64,000 bases of DNA from Euclidia mi (GCA_944739405.2 OX123183.2:124132331-124196330); one strand, 5' to 3'; numbered from the stretch's first letter, positions 35,901 to 50,500 are shown. Translations and numbers: made by a program. Notes: a model not told the origin generated them from the letters alone.

Positions 35901-38900
35901 ATGAATCTATTGCTTGATATGACACTACAACCCTAGTGTTTTCATAACATGTTCATAATGATTTTAGTTTGCTGTAGTAACTAAACGCAATCTTGAATGG
36001 CAACTCCGGTGCTCTGTTGTTAAGTAAAGTCAATTGTGTTTAATCTGTTCTCACTGTCTTCAGTTGTCAAAGTAGATATTTCAAAATCCGTTCTGTAGTG
36101 TGAGTTCGTGTTTTTATAGCCAAAAAACAGTTACGATGACAGGTGTTTGTGATTGTGTGAGTGCAATTCAAAGTTTGAAAACGACTTGCATAAATGTTAT
36201 ATTATGATTTAACTCACAGCGTCCTTCTTGATGGTGTTGAATGTTTGCAGGTTATATTTATGAGGTTATGATCCAAAAGTATAACAGTAAGTTGCTCATT
36301 TTATTGCACTTTTATCACTATAAAACAATTTTAATATCTAATAGGACTGCCACTAGTTGTTTACGGGCATAGGGTTGCCACAACTTTTCTATCATTCTTT
36401 TATACCTTTTATATCTTTTTTAACATGTGGTTTTATTAAAAAGAAACTGGTCTCCTCCCGGAGACCAGTTTCTTTTTAATTACATAATTATTCATGTGTA
36501 TTTACTTGAAGTTAATTTTAAGCTGCCCATCAATTTATGATTATGTTGAGTATAAGAGGAATGGTAGGCAGTGGGTGTTAATTAAAATAAACTTTTATAA
36601 TATCTTTCCTAAACATTCAACTTAGTCGTTTAATACGATACTGTCAGTCAGACTCAGTTGAGCGTGTGAGTTTGTCGGTGATGCTGTTGTAAGTTAATAA
36701 TTATTAAGAGATTGAATGGTTTTTCTTTGTAATTCTTATTTATTGTTCGTTTGAGATAAATGTTTTGAAAATTGAAGAAAATTAAGAGGTTTTTATTATT
36801 TTTAGAGCATTTTTGGTACAAAAGTTAAAATAAGTAAGTATACCTACACCCGGATTGATTCTATAATAAAAACACTAAAGGATCATGGGCATTTTTGTAT
36901 GAGAGCTGGGCGTAAAACCAACAGAAATAAAATGTGTTGTAATTTACTTTATTGTACTTCTAAATACCCCCTAAATACTTGTTAACCCCAATATCGACCG
37001 GGTATCACTGCAAAAAAATCCCAAAGATTGGTTAAATAAAACACACATATTTGTTAAAAACTACTATATATTGATACCTTTTATTTAAATATCAATGGTT
37101 ATCATCAACTATAACATCTAATAAATGTTCAGCGGGTGCAATGAAAGGCTACGACCTCAATACCACATACCTATACTAAAGACCACAAAACTGAAACTAT
37201 GTGGGCACAACTTCCTACTGTTCTTCTGCCTGTTAAGCAAGTACAGTAATGCTCAACTATCGCATTTCTACCGATTTGGTCTCTATCGATCAAAATGTAA
37301 GTATTATATGTGCTCGATCTGACATGCCGCGACTGTATTTTAATTGTTTTATAATTAATAAAAAACGTATAAATAAATCGATGATAGCAAAACGTGAGCA
37401 AATAACAAAATATGAATAACGACTGACGCTCATTGCCCGGCCTGCCCGCACGCTTGTTTTTTGGTCGGCGCCTGAGTAAGAGAGAAGTTAGAAAGGGATG
37501 TAATGTAGTAATTCCGTGAGGTTCCAACCAATAGATTTGTTTCTTTGGCCTAGCTCTGCACAACATCGTGTCGTGTTATCTTTCTCCGTTGTATTAGCGA
37601 TTGTTTTGGATTCTATAAAAAATACGTTTGAACATCACTGAATATCTCTGCTCACCGGTTGTTTGGGTGATTGCCGTCATAGTATAAAATTAAGTAATGG
37701 TCATTAGCTTTCACATAAAATATATTTTAAAGCTGTTGGTTTTACGCCCATTTTGACCATGACCCTTTGCCGGTTCCAAAATCCCGTGATTTATTTTTTC
37801 GATATAAATGTGTATTCCATATTAGCCAACACGTTAAAATATGTAAATATACCCACACCCCATTTTATTCTATAGTAAAAAACACAGATTTAAGACCAGA
37901 TGGAGCGTATTCGTCCGACTAAGTGAGGCACGTTGACGGCTATGTGTGCGTGACATTTGGCGACTGGCACTGTACGGACACGCGCGCCTATGTGTGTGTA
38001 AAGTTGCCAGATTATGAATAATCTCCCACTACCTTGTAGGTATATAGTTTTTGCAAACGGATATAAAAATATTACATATTTTATATTCGTTTGCGGTTTT
38101 GAAGAATTTACTTTTAATATGTAATGCTGTTATGAAAATGATTCAAATAAAAGAAACCATTAATGTATGCTTTTATAAATACATTTCTTAAATGTAGGTA
38201 CTGAGTAAAGTTTTAACTAATTTTATTCGTAAATTGAGAAATAAATAGATTATGTTTTGTGATTAATACCCTCGATCCAGAAGAAATACTTATGTAATAC
38301 CAACTACATATATTTACGAATACCAATCATGGGGTTCAGATCTTAGATCGGCGAATATGTTGTATATTTTTTGTTTAGATATATATATTCTCAGTATAGT
38401 ATCTGGAAATGTTTGGTTCATTGCAATAGGCTTGCGTCCTAAATATTAATTAGCTATAAACATTTTGTCATGCACACAATAAATTATGAATATTATGATT
38501 CATAAATCAAAACAAAAAACATTGCAATTAAAAATTAATAATGGCTGCAATCAATGATTTCTGTTTCTGTACTTAATGTACACACGGCGCCAAGTCAAGC
38601 TAAACAGTTGCAGTACGATTTTGATACTTATTCCCTACTCCATAAAAACGGTACAAAGGTCAAAGTGTATAAAGCTTGACGAGGAGCCATGTGTACACGA
38701 ATATTTGGATCGTTTGGGGATCGAACTCAAAACAATGTATATACTAATGGAAATTCTATTACTATATTTTATAAGAAGAAAGATAATCTACAATATAATT
38801 TTACATTACGTTAATGTATTTTTCATTAACATGACCATCATTATTACATAATCAATAGACAAGTGCATTTTCCCTAATTCAGGGAGAACGGCGTCGACGT

Positions 38901-41516
38901 AAACTGGCAACACTTACATATTTTCTGCAGAAATACGAATTTTATCGAAATAATATTATAAAACAGTCAAATAATCCATAGTTATCTGTAAAAATATATT
39001 ACCATCTTCCCGTTTTTGCTTTTGGAAACAACTTTTACAATGTTTAAAAACGCAAGACGGCATTTTATGAATTTAAAAGCTTGATTGATCGTGGCGTGTG
39101 AACTGTGCGATGCTTCGCAGCGCACTGAGCCGAGTTTGTATTCGCTTTTCAATTTTGTATTTGCTTTAGTGGCCTCACGCAAATGTTCCGCGCGCTCTGT
39201 CTGCCTTTTGTTCTGTAGTCTTAGGTAAAAAAAACGAAATTTGTCAATTCCGTAATCCCGGGATTTTTTTCTTCAAAAGTGCATTCCATAATAGCCAACA
39301 CCTCAACATTAGGTAAATATGCATCCGATTATCCGATCACTACTGATCACTTTCTGATAGTCATTAGTTTTGTAAACGTTAATTGCTTTTACATAATTTC
39401 ACAACTAATGAGTTCATGAGGATCCCCTGGGGGATCGGGCTAGAAGATCCTGGTGGAAAACATGCAGTATTAAATTTCATTGCCAGCATTGACAATATTT
39501 ATTTCAAGATCGAAATATTCGCGAAACTTTTGCTCGAGCAATTCAACAAATGCGACAAAATTATCAGGAGGTATAATTAAAAAACCCAATTGTACGTTAC
39601 CATCGTTAAAATCTATATAATGACTGAATTATTTCATCTAGTATTATTGATACACAAAATACCACGTTTTTACCTTAAAATATTAAAACTTGCAACATAC
39701 AAAACAAACATCATGCGTCGTAATAACCCTGAGATTGTCAACTGCCTGTGCCTACGTAAACCGGTTTTTTCCAGTCTCGCCGCGTACACGACAAGCGGCC
39801 AGTGGTCACGCACACATGCACCGCGTGCTTGTAGTAGTGCAACCGATTCGCGCTGTTGTATGAAGCGTTGTCTCTATTCCGTTTATCTACTCATGTGCTC
39901 GTAGTGCTGAGCTAGTGCCTATGTTGTTTTATATTTTTGTACACTGTTCTTATAGTTGCGCCTGTGTGCGAAATCTACGAAGCGCCTGCGCAGTGGCGTA
40001 GCTAGCTGGCACCCGGGGCGGAACTTGGCGATTGACCTTTGTTTTTTTTTTTAGTTGATCGGGCTAACACGGGCTCGTAGTGCTGAGCTAGTGCCTATGT
40101 TGTTTTATATTTTTGTACACTGTTCTTAAAGTTGCGCCTGTGTGCGAAATCTACGAAGCGCCTGCGCAGTGGCGTAGCTAGCTGGCACCCGGGGCGGAAC
40201 TTGGCGATTGACCTTTGTTTTTTTTTTTTAGTTGATCGGGCTAACACGGGCTCGTAGTGCTGAGCTAGTGCCTATGTTGTTTTATATTTTTGTACACTGT
40301 TCTTAAAGTTGCGCCTGTGTGCGAAATCTACGAAACGCCTGTGCAGTGGCGTAGCTAGCTGGCACCCGGGGCGGAACTTGGCGATTGACCTTTGTTTTTT
40401 TTTTTAGTTGATCGGGCTAACACGGGCTCGTAGTTCTGAGCTAGTGCCTATGTTGTTTTATATTTTTGTACACTGCTCTTAAAGTTGCGCCTGTGTGCGA
40501 AATCTACGAAACGCCTGTGCAGTGGCGTAGCTGGCTGGCACCCGGGGCGGAACTTGGCGATTGACCTTTGTTTTTTTTTTTTAGTTGGTCGGGCTAACAC
40601 GGGCTCGTAGTGCTGAGCTAGTGCCTATGTTGTTTTATATTTTTGTACACTGTTCTTAAAGTTGCGCCTGTGTGCGAAATCTACGAAGCGCCTGTGCAGT
40701 GGCGTAGCTAGCTGGCACCTGGGGCGGAACTTGGCGATTGACCTTTGTTTTTTTTTTTAGTTGATCGGGCTAACACGGGCTCGTAGTGCTGAGCTAGTGC
40801 CTATGTTGTTTTATATTTTTGTACACTGATCTTAAAGTTGCGCCTGTGTGCGAAATCTACGAAGCGCCTGTGCAGTGGCGTAGCTAGCTGGCACCCGGGG
40901 CGGAACTTGGCGATTGACCTTTGTTTTTTTTTTTTTAGTTGATCGGGCTAACACGGGCTCGTAGTGCTGAGCTAGTGCCTATGTTGTTTTATATTTTTGT
41001 ACACTGTTCTTAAAGTTGCGCCTGTGTGCGAAATCTACGAAGCGCCTGTGCAGTGGCGTAGCTAGCTGGCACCCGGGGCAGAACTTAGCGATTGACCTTT
41101 GTTTTCTTTTTTTAGTTGATCGGGCTAACACGGGCTCGTAGTGCTGAGCTAGTGCCTATGTTGTTTTATATTTTTGTACACTGTTCTTAAAGTTGCGCCT
41201 GTGTGCGAAATCTACGAAGCGCCTGTGCAGTAGCGTAGCTAGCTGGCACCCGGGGCGGAACTTGGCGATTGACCTTTGTTTTTTTTTTTTAGTTGGTCGG
41301 GCTAACACGGGCTCGTAGTGCTGAGCTAGTGCCTATGTTGTTTTATATTTTTGTACACTGTTCTTAAAGTTGCGCCTGTGTGCGAAATCTACGAAGCGCC
41401 TGTGCAGTGGCGTAGCTAGCTGGCACCTGGGGCGGAACTTGGCGATTGACCTTTGTTTTTAGGGTTCCGTACCTCAAGGTAAAAAAAGCAACCCTTATAA
41501 GATCACTTTCTTGTCC

Positions 41517-41551
<35 letters not shown>

Positions 41552-44500
41552 CGTGTGTCACCACCGATTTTCTCAGGAACGGGTGGACCTAGCAAATTGA
41601 AATTTATACCAGATACTGAGGTCTATGGTTGCTATTAGGTGCATGAAAATCAGGGTCCTGGGTCAACCCAATAAAAAGATATGGTCAAAATTAGATTTTT
41701 GCGAAAACTTGTAAGTACCAAAATTAACCTTAATTTTCAACTTTTTTTAATTTTCGGAATTTTTCCTTTACTTGTGCTGTAAGGCCTTGGTTTTGACCAA
41801 AATTGACAATTCTAGGTCAACCGTAAGTACCCTATAGGTTTTGGGTCGAAAACCTATACGGTAGTTCCCGATGAACTAGAATCACGAAATTTGGCCAAAA
41901 GCAGGGTCTTACAGCACAAATAAAGGAAAAATTACAAAAAATAAAAAAAGTGGAAAATTTAAGGGTGTCCTCATACATACATAGTAGACTCCATTTAAGA
42001 TAGTCCTCTAAGTTGTATGGGCGCTCATACAGATTTAGAGGACTAGCGTAATTCAACCTCAAATAAGGTAAAATGCGTACGGAACTCTCGGTGCGCGAGC
42101 CAGACTCGCACTTGCCCGAATTTTTTTTTTTTTAGTTGTTCGGGCTAACACGGGCTCGTAGTGCTGAGCTAGTGCCTATGTTGTTTTATATTTTTGTACA
42201 CTGATCTTAAAGTTGCGCCTGTGTGCGAAATCTACGAAGCGCCTGTGCAGTGGCGTAGCTAGCTGGCACCCGGGGCAGAACTTGGCGATTGACCTTTGTT
42301 TTTTTTTTTTAGTTGATCGGGCTAACACGGGCTCGTAGTGCTGAGCTAGTGCCTATGTTGTTTTATATTTTTGTACACTGTTCTTAAAGTTGCGCCTGTG
42401 TGCGAAATCTACGAAGCGCCTGTGCAGTGGCGTAGCTAGCTGGCACCCGGGGCGGAACTTGGCGATTGACCTTTGTTGTTTTTTTAGTTCATCGGGCTAA
42501 CACAGGCTCGTGGCTCGTTGGCGCTCGCGCGACCAAGTGAGTGCATGAGTGCAAGGAGGAGTATCACAGTTAACATGAAACATATACACGATTTAAGTAG
42601 GTACATTAAAATACTGGGGCCCAATTCTGCTAAATAAATATAGTCTCGATATCATGTCAGTGTCATACTTACGTCACAAAAAGCGTATTCTTCTAAATTA
42701 TCTGATATTTGAATGAAATTGTAACGAGATCGTATGTGTCAACGACGAACTGTTTATTTTTAATTATACGATAATTACATTACGTTATCAGAATACCGCT
42801 TTTAAATCCATTCAAAATATAATATCAATGTCATATAAAAATTGCAAAATTGGCCCCCTGATTGTGATATTCACCGCGCTGCATTATATTTTAATAAAAT
42901 GTATTATAGTCCACGTTTCCTTTTTTAATGTGATTCAAGATTAAAGAAATATTTCCCAACAGCAAAAACTGTGCACCTGTTAAGAATGCTTTAAGTGTGA
43001 ACGCATCGCTTCAAAAGCGGATTCATCGCACACATCAGTCGCATCGCATTATCGCGCGAGCGGTGACAATAGGACACACGATTTCTTATCGTGCGAGCGG
43101 TTTAATAGCACGATGAAATCGCATCGCATTATAGTGCGATCACATTAGGACAGCGCCTTAAGCCAGTGTCGCAAGGGACTTTACAAACATACCAACAACG
43201 GACACAATAAACACCCAGACTCAAAACAACAATCTATGGATCTCAACAAGTGTTGTCTCATGTGGGAATCAAACCTACAATATTCTGCGTAGTGTCAAGC
43301 GGCGAAACGGCTGCTTAAACCACTACTCCAATGACTTAAAGATTCTACATTTACATTATTTATTTCGCAACGCAAGGGTGTAGAACCATGAGAAAGAATG
43401 GGCAAACAAAATCACAGTCACTCTTTTTCATCGCCAGATTTTACTTAATACAGAGTTTGATTTCAATATGCAACTGGTAGTAAATGAGATATTCTTAGTA
43501 ATAAATATAATAACTTACCTTTTATACTAGAATTGAGCACATTCTTGATAATGTCAAGCTCATGTAAAAATATATTAGTGTCCACAACTAAAACCAGGTT
43601 ACTGCTTATGTTATCTTTTGTACAATTCACTAGTGGCGCTGGAGCAGGCTTTACCGGCAACTGAAACAGATAACCATATTAACAAATACATGAAACTATT
43701 ACTAAAAAAAACTGTTCTATATTAAATGAATACATGTTTTGGTGTGCATGATTAACATGAGGCAAAATGAGACAGGGATGAATGTCAAAATTTAATATAT
43801 ATACAATAAAATTGTGCTGCAAATTTTTAAAGATGGAAAAAATGTGATTTAAGAAACTAATAATATTGGATCAAAAGTCAAAACAGATACAGTATAAACA
43901 AACCTCCTTACAATCCACATCCATGGCTTCAGTCGTACACTTTTGTTCACTACTTATGTTTAAAGAGGTTTCACTCTCATTGGTCTCCATACTATCATTA
44001 TTTAAACTTGTCCGCAGAGCTGCCATCCGTTCACTTGCTGATGCAAAAGTGGTAACGGTCACATCTTTAGGCACTTTAGTTAATTTAGATTTTATAGCGG
44101 ACACTAGTTTGCTAGCTTCAGAGAACTGAGGCGGCGTAGCTGGATGCTTCATATATGGATACTCTGACGTTTGATTACAAATACCTTGTTCTATATCAGC
44201 AAATGTGTCTTTTGGTTTTGTTTGTTTATCACAGTATTCTTCAGGTAATTGAGCTTTCATTGAGGATATTATTTTATTTGCCGCAAAGAACTGAGACGGG
44301 GACGGTATCGACTGCAAGCTGTCACTGCTAGGGGATTGACTGGTGGCTGGGCATTTTGTTTCATTCACGTTCGGGCTTTTGTTCTCAGGTTTCGTAGATT
44401 TCATCTCAGTTTGCTGAGGTTTTGGACTAATTTTCTGTTTGGGCTTGGCAGGCGATTTGTCATTACTGTTACTGCTGTCATCTTGTGCCTCTGCTGAAAG

Positions 44501-47500
44501 TCTTGCACGTAGCTGGGTGAGCCGATTATTAGCAGTGTTTTTGACAGGAGTTTGTGGCTTTTCTGGAGTATCCTTCTTTGCATTAGTGGGTGTAGTTTTG
44601 GTACTTGACGGAGAAGGTTTGACACCGCTAGCTGCAGGTTTTGTTGTGCTACTAGGTGTGGTTATGGCTGGTGATTCTTTCTTATTCTTAGGCTTCTGAG
44701 GTGTTGATATAGTTGTGGCATCTAAAACCAAAACATATTTTGCAATATAAGTTGGTCACATAGTACATAATTTTGCATTTTTCACACCATGCCTTAACCT
44801 ATCTGGCAATTTTGATATTCCTTACTAAATTTCAACAAAATTAATAGGAACAGCCCTATTAGGATGTTGTTTGTAAAAAGATAACTCAATTGTGTCGGCT
44901 TAAATGTACTTGTAAAGGTTGGGATAACATAAGAGTAAGAGTCATTATAGGTGGTAGGTAAGTACATAATAGTGTTCCCTACAGTTATATAAGATAAACA
45001 GCTATGAATCAAAACCTAAATAAATAAATCTACATGTATGTCATAATTTTCCAATACTCTCCTTTAAGAGGAAGAATAGGAGGTTGATAGTTTCCACACC
45101 AGGGCCGAGCTGTCCCTATGTGCAATGTGCGCGGCGCACACAGGCGCTAGGGTAATAAGGGCGCCGGGCGCCATGATATGCGCTATTTGGGCGGAAGCCC
45201 GTGCAGGTCAACTCATATTTAACACCACTGATCTGCACTGACTTCTACTCCCTTGAGTCCGGTGTAGGGAGTGGCGAATGGTCTCAGGGGTAGCGCAGGT
45301 CGCGATGATCCCTTAGGCAAGGCTGGTGGACTATCCTTCTCGAGGTTGCCGCCCGTTCTTGGTCCAGTTCCTTCAGAAATGGATGCAACCAAAACCTCCA
45401 GCCGAAACACAAACAACAGGCACATTACACAAACACATACACACACGTACACACATGCGCGCACACATCCACATATAGGAACACATCTCTTCACCACGCC
45501 CCTTCGTGGTCGGGTGGGTGTGGGCTCGTAGTAAAAAGTCACGGGTAAGAGAAGCTGACCACCTGCGCTAGGACCTGCGCAGTCGAGCGCCGTACGCGGG
45601 GATGACGGAGTCCTGGGAGGTTGAGCCGAGCGGCGCTGGCGGTAATGTGACCGTGAGGCAACACGCCCTCTTTGGTCCTGATTTCACGCTAAACGGTAGC
45701 CCCCGCTGTGAGCCGCAGCGGGGGAAATGGCCATCGTGTCCCGTCAGAGGGCCACAGGCTAGGGACGTAGGGTCCACATCAGCAGTTGGAATTTATTTCG
45801 GCTGTTGATGTGGTTGGTGAAGGCTATACGGAGGGCGCAAGCGAGGGATGACGGCTAGAGTTGGTAACTCGGCTCAGGCCGTTGACCCAAGCGGGCGCCC
45901 GAAGTCGTGCTGTAAACCAGCCCCGCGTTCCTATATCCATCTGGTAATCCTAACGTCCGGATGACGTTCCCAGTTGCGGGCTCCATGGAGGGTGGGAAGC
46001 CAGAGGGATGAAGTCTTAGTAAACTTGTATGGATACCGAAATCCCTTTAATTACCCCAACTGCGACGGTGGCAGCGAAAGCTGTTCCCGCCGCATCAACT
46101 AAACAGATGGTTGACGCCGTGGCCTCGGCTGCAGGTGTTAAACCATCCCCCAAGGACGAGACTTCAGCGCTGGCTAACGCTAGTACTGGTCCCGTCCTTA
46201 CAATCGTCAGCCCGTTTGAAATCAAGCGGGAAGACGACTCCTCCTTCGCAGGCTGGCAAGTGGTAAGTCACCACAAGGGCAAGGGTAAGGGCAAGACCAC
46301 CAATCCTGCCCAACACCCGCCCACCACACAACCGAGTGGCCCCGCTGCTACCAGCTCTGCGAAGAAGAAGAGGGCAAACAAAAACAAGAGACAGCGCCTG
46401 GCAATGAGGCGGAAGGCGGCACAAACCGCTGCCGCAGCCGGTGCTGCCTCTACAAAAACAGCGGTGCAGGTCGCTGTCGCAGGTCCCAGTAATGTGACCA
46501 GCGCGCAGCCTGCGCTCAGCAGTAGGGGGTGCACAAAGGCCGGAGGCAGTACGGGGAAGCCGCCTGCCGCCAAGCGGCGGGCTGGTCACCCTGGACGGCA
46601 TCTAGCCCCAGCACCACCAGGAAACACGGCAGGTAAAACTGCCGAAAACAAGGAAAGAGGTGAGGCCAAACGCGCTCTCAACGAGACCAGCTCGCCTCGA
46701 GGGGAGCACAAGAAGCCCCGCCTCGACTCCTCCACTATACAGGGTAAGTCCTATGCACAGGTCTCCAAGGCATCTCTGGGCGTTGCAGTAACATGCAAGC
46801 GCACAGGGAACTTGCCGAAGGAGTTCGTGGACCGGATACTCACGGAGATTCAAAGGAAGATCCTGAGTGACGCCTGGTCGACTAAAACTCCAAAACGCCC
46901 CGCCCCTGCGTTCACCGGGAAACCCATGTACGCGGACGGGGTCCTCAAACTCTGGTGCGCCGACGAGGCAACGCGTACCTGGCTGACGGAGGCGGTCTCT
47001 CTCCTGGTCCCACCACCGGGCTTCGAACTGGAGGTCAGGGGCCAGGAAGAGGCCCCGAAGAGAGTGCGGTGCGGCGTTGTCGTTCCCAACGAACAGGGGG
47101 TCTGGGACGACGTGCGCGACGTGGGTCGGGCTCTGGAGTTCCAGAACCCCTGGTTGGCGGTCGACAAATGGTCTCTGCTGCACTCGGAGAAACAGTCAGT
47201 TGGGTGGTTCCTGGTCGTGGGCGTCCCGGAGGAACAAGTCCCGGTCCTGGTGCAGAACGAGCGCCGCCTCGCGTTGGGGCTGGGTGCAGTCTACGTCCGG
47301 TTCCGGGACTCTACAGGAAAGTATGTCGACCATCCTCCGGGATGTGACAACTCCACACAACAAGCCTCAAACACCCAGTCAGGGTGCTCCGCGAAATCCG
47401 GCCTGTCAGAGCCGGCCGCGTCTGGCTCGGGGGCTGGCCCGTCAGCCGAGGGTAACTCGGAAGATGAGAGCTTGCTCCTGAGTCCGGTGCGGCGGGACGA

Positions 47501-50500
47501 CGGGGTGGAGGCTGGCGACATCCTGGCTGGCCTAACGCAGCTGAAGGTCGGGGAGGAGGGGACATCACCCACAGATGAACCCTCTGCCTAGTGACGTCAG
47601 CTGCCTACAAATCAACCTCCATCATAGCCAAACGGCCACTGCGCAACTGCGCAAATGGATGGAGGTCCAACATTCAGCCATCGTGCTCATCCAGGAACCT
47701 TGGATAAGGGGTGGCCTCATTAGAGGCCTCTCCAGCCTGGGAGGTAAGATTTACTATTCTACTGACCACACACATCCAAGAACCTGCATACTTACAACTA
47801 AAAACATCAGAGCCCAAGCTTTAACGGAGTTCTGTTCCAGAGACATCACAGCAATACAAATTGAAATAATACAGCAGCCAAGGAGTATAGCGGTCGTTTT
47901 CGCATCGGTCTACATGCCCGAGGCCGAAGACCCGCCTCCGTTCGACCTCACGCGTCTGGTTAACCAGTGCGAGAGAACCAATACGGAGGTCGTAATAGGA
48001 ACGGACTCCAATGCCCACCACCAAATGTGGGGCATGGACTGCAACAATAACAGAGGTACGTCATTGGTTGAATTCTTATTCACCACTAATCTTACCCTAT
48101 TAAACACAGGTACGGAGCCCACCTTCGTCACTAAACGTAGTCAGACAATTATCGACCTAACTCTCGCAACAGAAGGAGCGGCTGAACGCATCAAGGGATG
48201 GCACGTGTCGAAAGAGGCATCATGCTCAGACCACAGATGGATCAGCTTCTCCATGAAAGTCGATATACAGCCCACACAGCCCCGCAGGAAACCACACAAC
48301 ACTGACAAAGCAAAGTATGTCTTACTACTTAATGAGAAACTTACCCTTACGGCCACGCCGCCGGTACTGGGTGACACTGAACAGATCGACGATCAGGTAT
48401 GTATACTGACGCAGTCGATGCTAGACAGCTATTATGCAGCTTGCCCGGAAACCACTCCACCTTCAACCCCGGGGAAACAACCCTGGTGGGGCGCTGAACT
48501 TGAACGTAAGCGCAAGAAGGTAAGAAAGTCTCTAAATAGGGCAATGAACACAAGCGCGGACGCAGATTGGGACGCTTATAAAGCGGCCAAATCAGACTAC
48601 AGAAAATGCCTCAGACGCACCATGGGATGGAGAAAATTCTGTGGGAGCATTGAATCCTGCCAACAAGCAAACCGGGTAAGGAAACTACTGGCCCAGCAAC
48701 CGACGGTTGCACCAGGTACTCTCCGTAAACCGGATAACACATACACTACATCGGAGGAGGAGACAAGACGCGTCCTACTCGAAACACACTTCCCAGGCTG
48801 CGTCCTCACCCCGGTAGTAACGTGGCACGATACACCAACAGTGGCGACCGAACACGAATGGAGACACGCAAACAACGTGGTCACAGAAGAAAAACTCCGA
48901 TGGGCCATCGATAGCTTCCACCCCTTCAAAGCAGCCGGACTGGATGGCATCTTCCCAGGGTTATTACAATGGGGAGGGGAACCTGTCCTTAAAAGACTCC
49001 TGGCAATCATGAGGTCTAGCCTGGCCCTCAGATATGTACCGAAGAGGTGGAGGGAAGTCAAACTAATCTTCATACCAAAACCAGGCAAAACAGACTATAC
49101 CCATGCAAAGTCCTTTAGACCAATAAGCCTTACCTCCTTCATGCTTAAAGCCTTGGAAAGGCTTTGCGAGAGGGAACTAAGAAGTGGGGCTCTTAAGCAC
49201 CTACCCTTACATGCCAACCAACATGCATACAGCTCAGGGAAATCGACGGAATCGGCCTTACATCAGGTCGTGGCCCAGATAGAAGCTGCTATACAACAAA
49301 AAAGCATCTGCTTGGGCACCTTCATCGACATAGAAGGAGCCTTCGACAAGACAAACTTTTCCAGCATAAGCAACGCCCTAGCCAGGCATGGTGTGGATCA
49401 GATGTTCATACAGTGGATCCAAAACATGCTCAGCAAAAGGGTAGTGCGCCTGCAAGGCGACAATCAGACAGCCTTGATAACTAAAGGGTGCCCGCAGGGA
49501 GGTGTACTCTCCCCGCTATTGTGGAACTTAGTCATCAATGAACTCATAGACAAACTCAACGCGAGATACTTCTATACAATAGGTTATGCAGATGATCTAA
49601 CCATACTCACATCAGGTAAGGTAACCAGTATAGTGTACGACCTAACCCAACAAGCCCTGCGCATAGTAGAGTGGTGGTGTAATGAGTACGAATTATCTGT
49701 AAACCTGACCAAGACCGAACTAGTTATGTTCACACACAAACGCGCGCTGGATACTTACCGATTGCCCAGGTTATTCGATACAGAGCTTAAGCTGTCTACC
49801 GAGGTCAAGTACCTAGGTGTCACTCTCGACAGCAAATTGACATGGAACAGCCACATGGAAAATAAGCTCAATAAAGCCAGCATCATTTTCTGGCAGTGCA
49901 AGAAGATGATAGGAAAACGCTGGGGCCTATCCCCCAAAATTGTCTTATGGCTCTATAAGACAATAATACGTTCGATGGTAAGCTACGGCGCAGTAGTGTG
50001 GTGGCCTAGGACCAACCTAATAACGGCCGCCAACAAGCTTCAGAAGCTTCAAAGACTTGCATGCCTAGCGGCCACGGGCTGTATGAAAACAACGCCAACA
50101 GCGGCACTTGAAGTGTTGCTGGATCTGCCTCCATTGCACCTGTTCATACAACAGGAAGCAACGATGTCGGCAGTCCGGCTGAGAGCCCTGAAGCTCTGGA
50201 AAGACACGAATATACCGCACACTAACAACTTAAATACACTCTTTAAAGAAGTTCTTATCACACAAGCAATAAGCGACCGCATACCGAAACAATTTGTTTT
50301 CGACAAGAAATACAAAATCCAACTGTACGAGGATCTACACGGAGGAGCAGTTAACCACAACGAGCTCACGATCTTCACAGATGGGTCCAAAACGGATACA
50401 GGTACGGGTTCAGGAGTATTCTCCGAGGACCTAAACATCAACATCGCAGCACCGCTGGGAGCCTACAACACGGTCTACCAGGCCGAATGTTTTGGCATAA

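Larger units (their letters stand above)
31440..36340 (-). mobile_element. CR1-like non-LTR retrotransposon, broken
   Basis: On the minus strand ORF1 (34634..35833) and a disrupted ORF2 (31769..34665) occur in the usual order, overlapping by 32 bases. The 3' end runs into a (TTTC)n tail at 31452..31496. No target duplication was found; the 5' limit near 36340 is a guess from composition. The esterase-like ORF1 and lack of RNase H suggest the CR1/L2/Daphne group. It lies sense to SWT1 in intron 4. Confidence 0.65.

Noticed and set aside
43866..44699. Plus-strand hydrophobic frames (87 and 86 codons)
   Set aside because: They are antisense to SWT1 exon 3, whose splice sites and phases are consistent.
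46164..47572. Antisense frames opposite the LOA-type ORF1
   Set aside because: They are shadows of a GC-rich coding sequence with no motif of their own.
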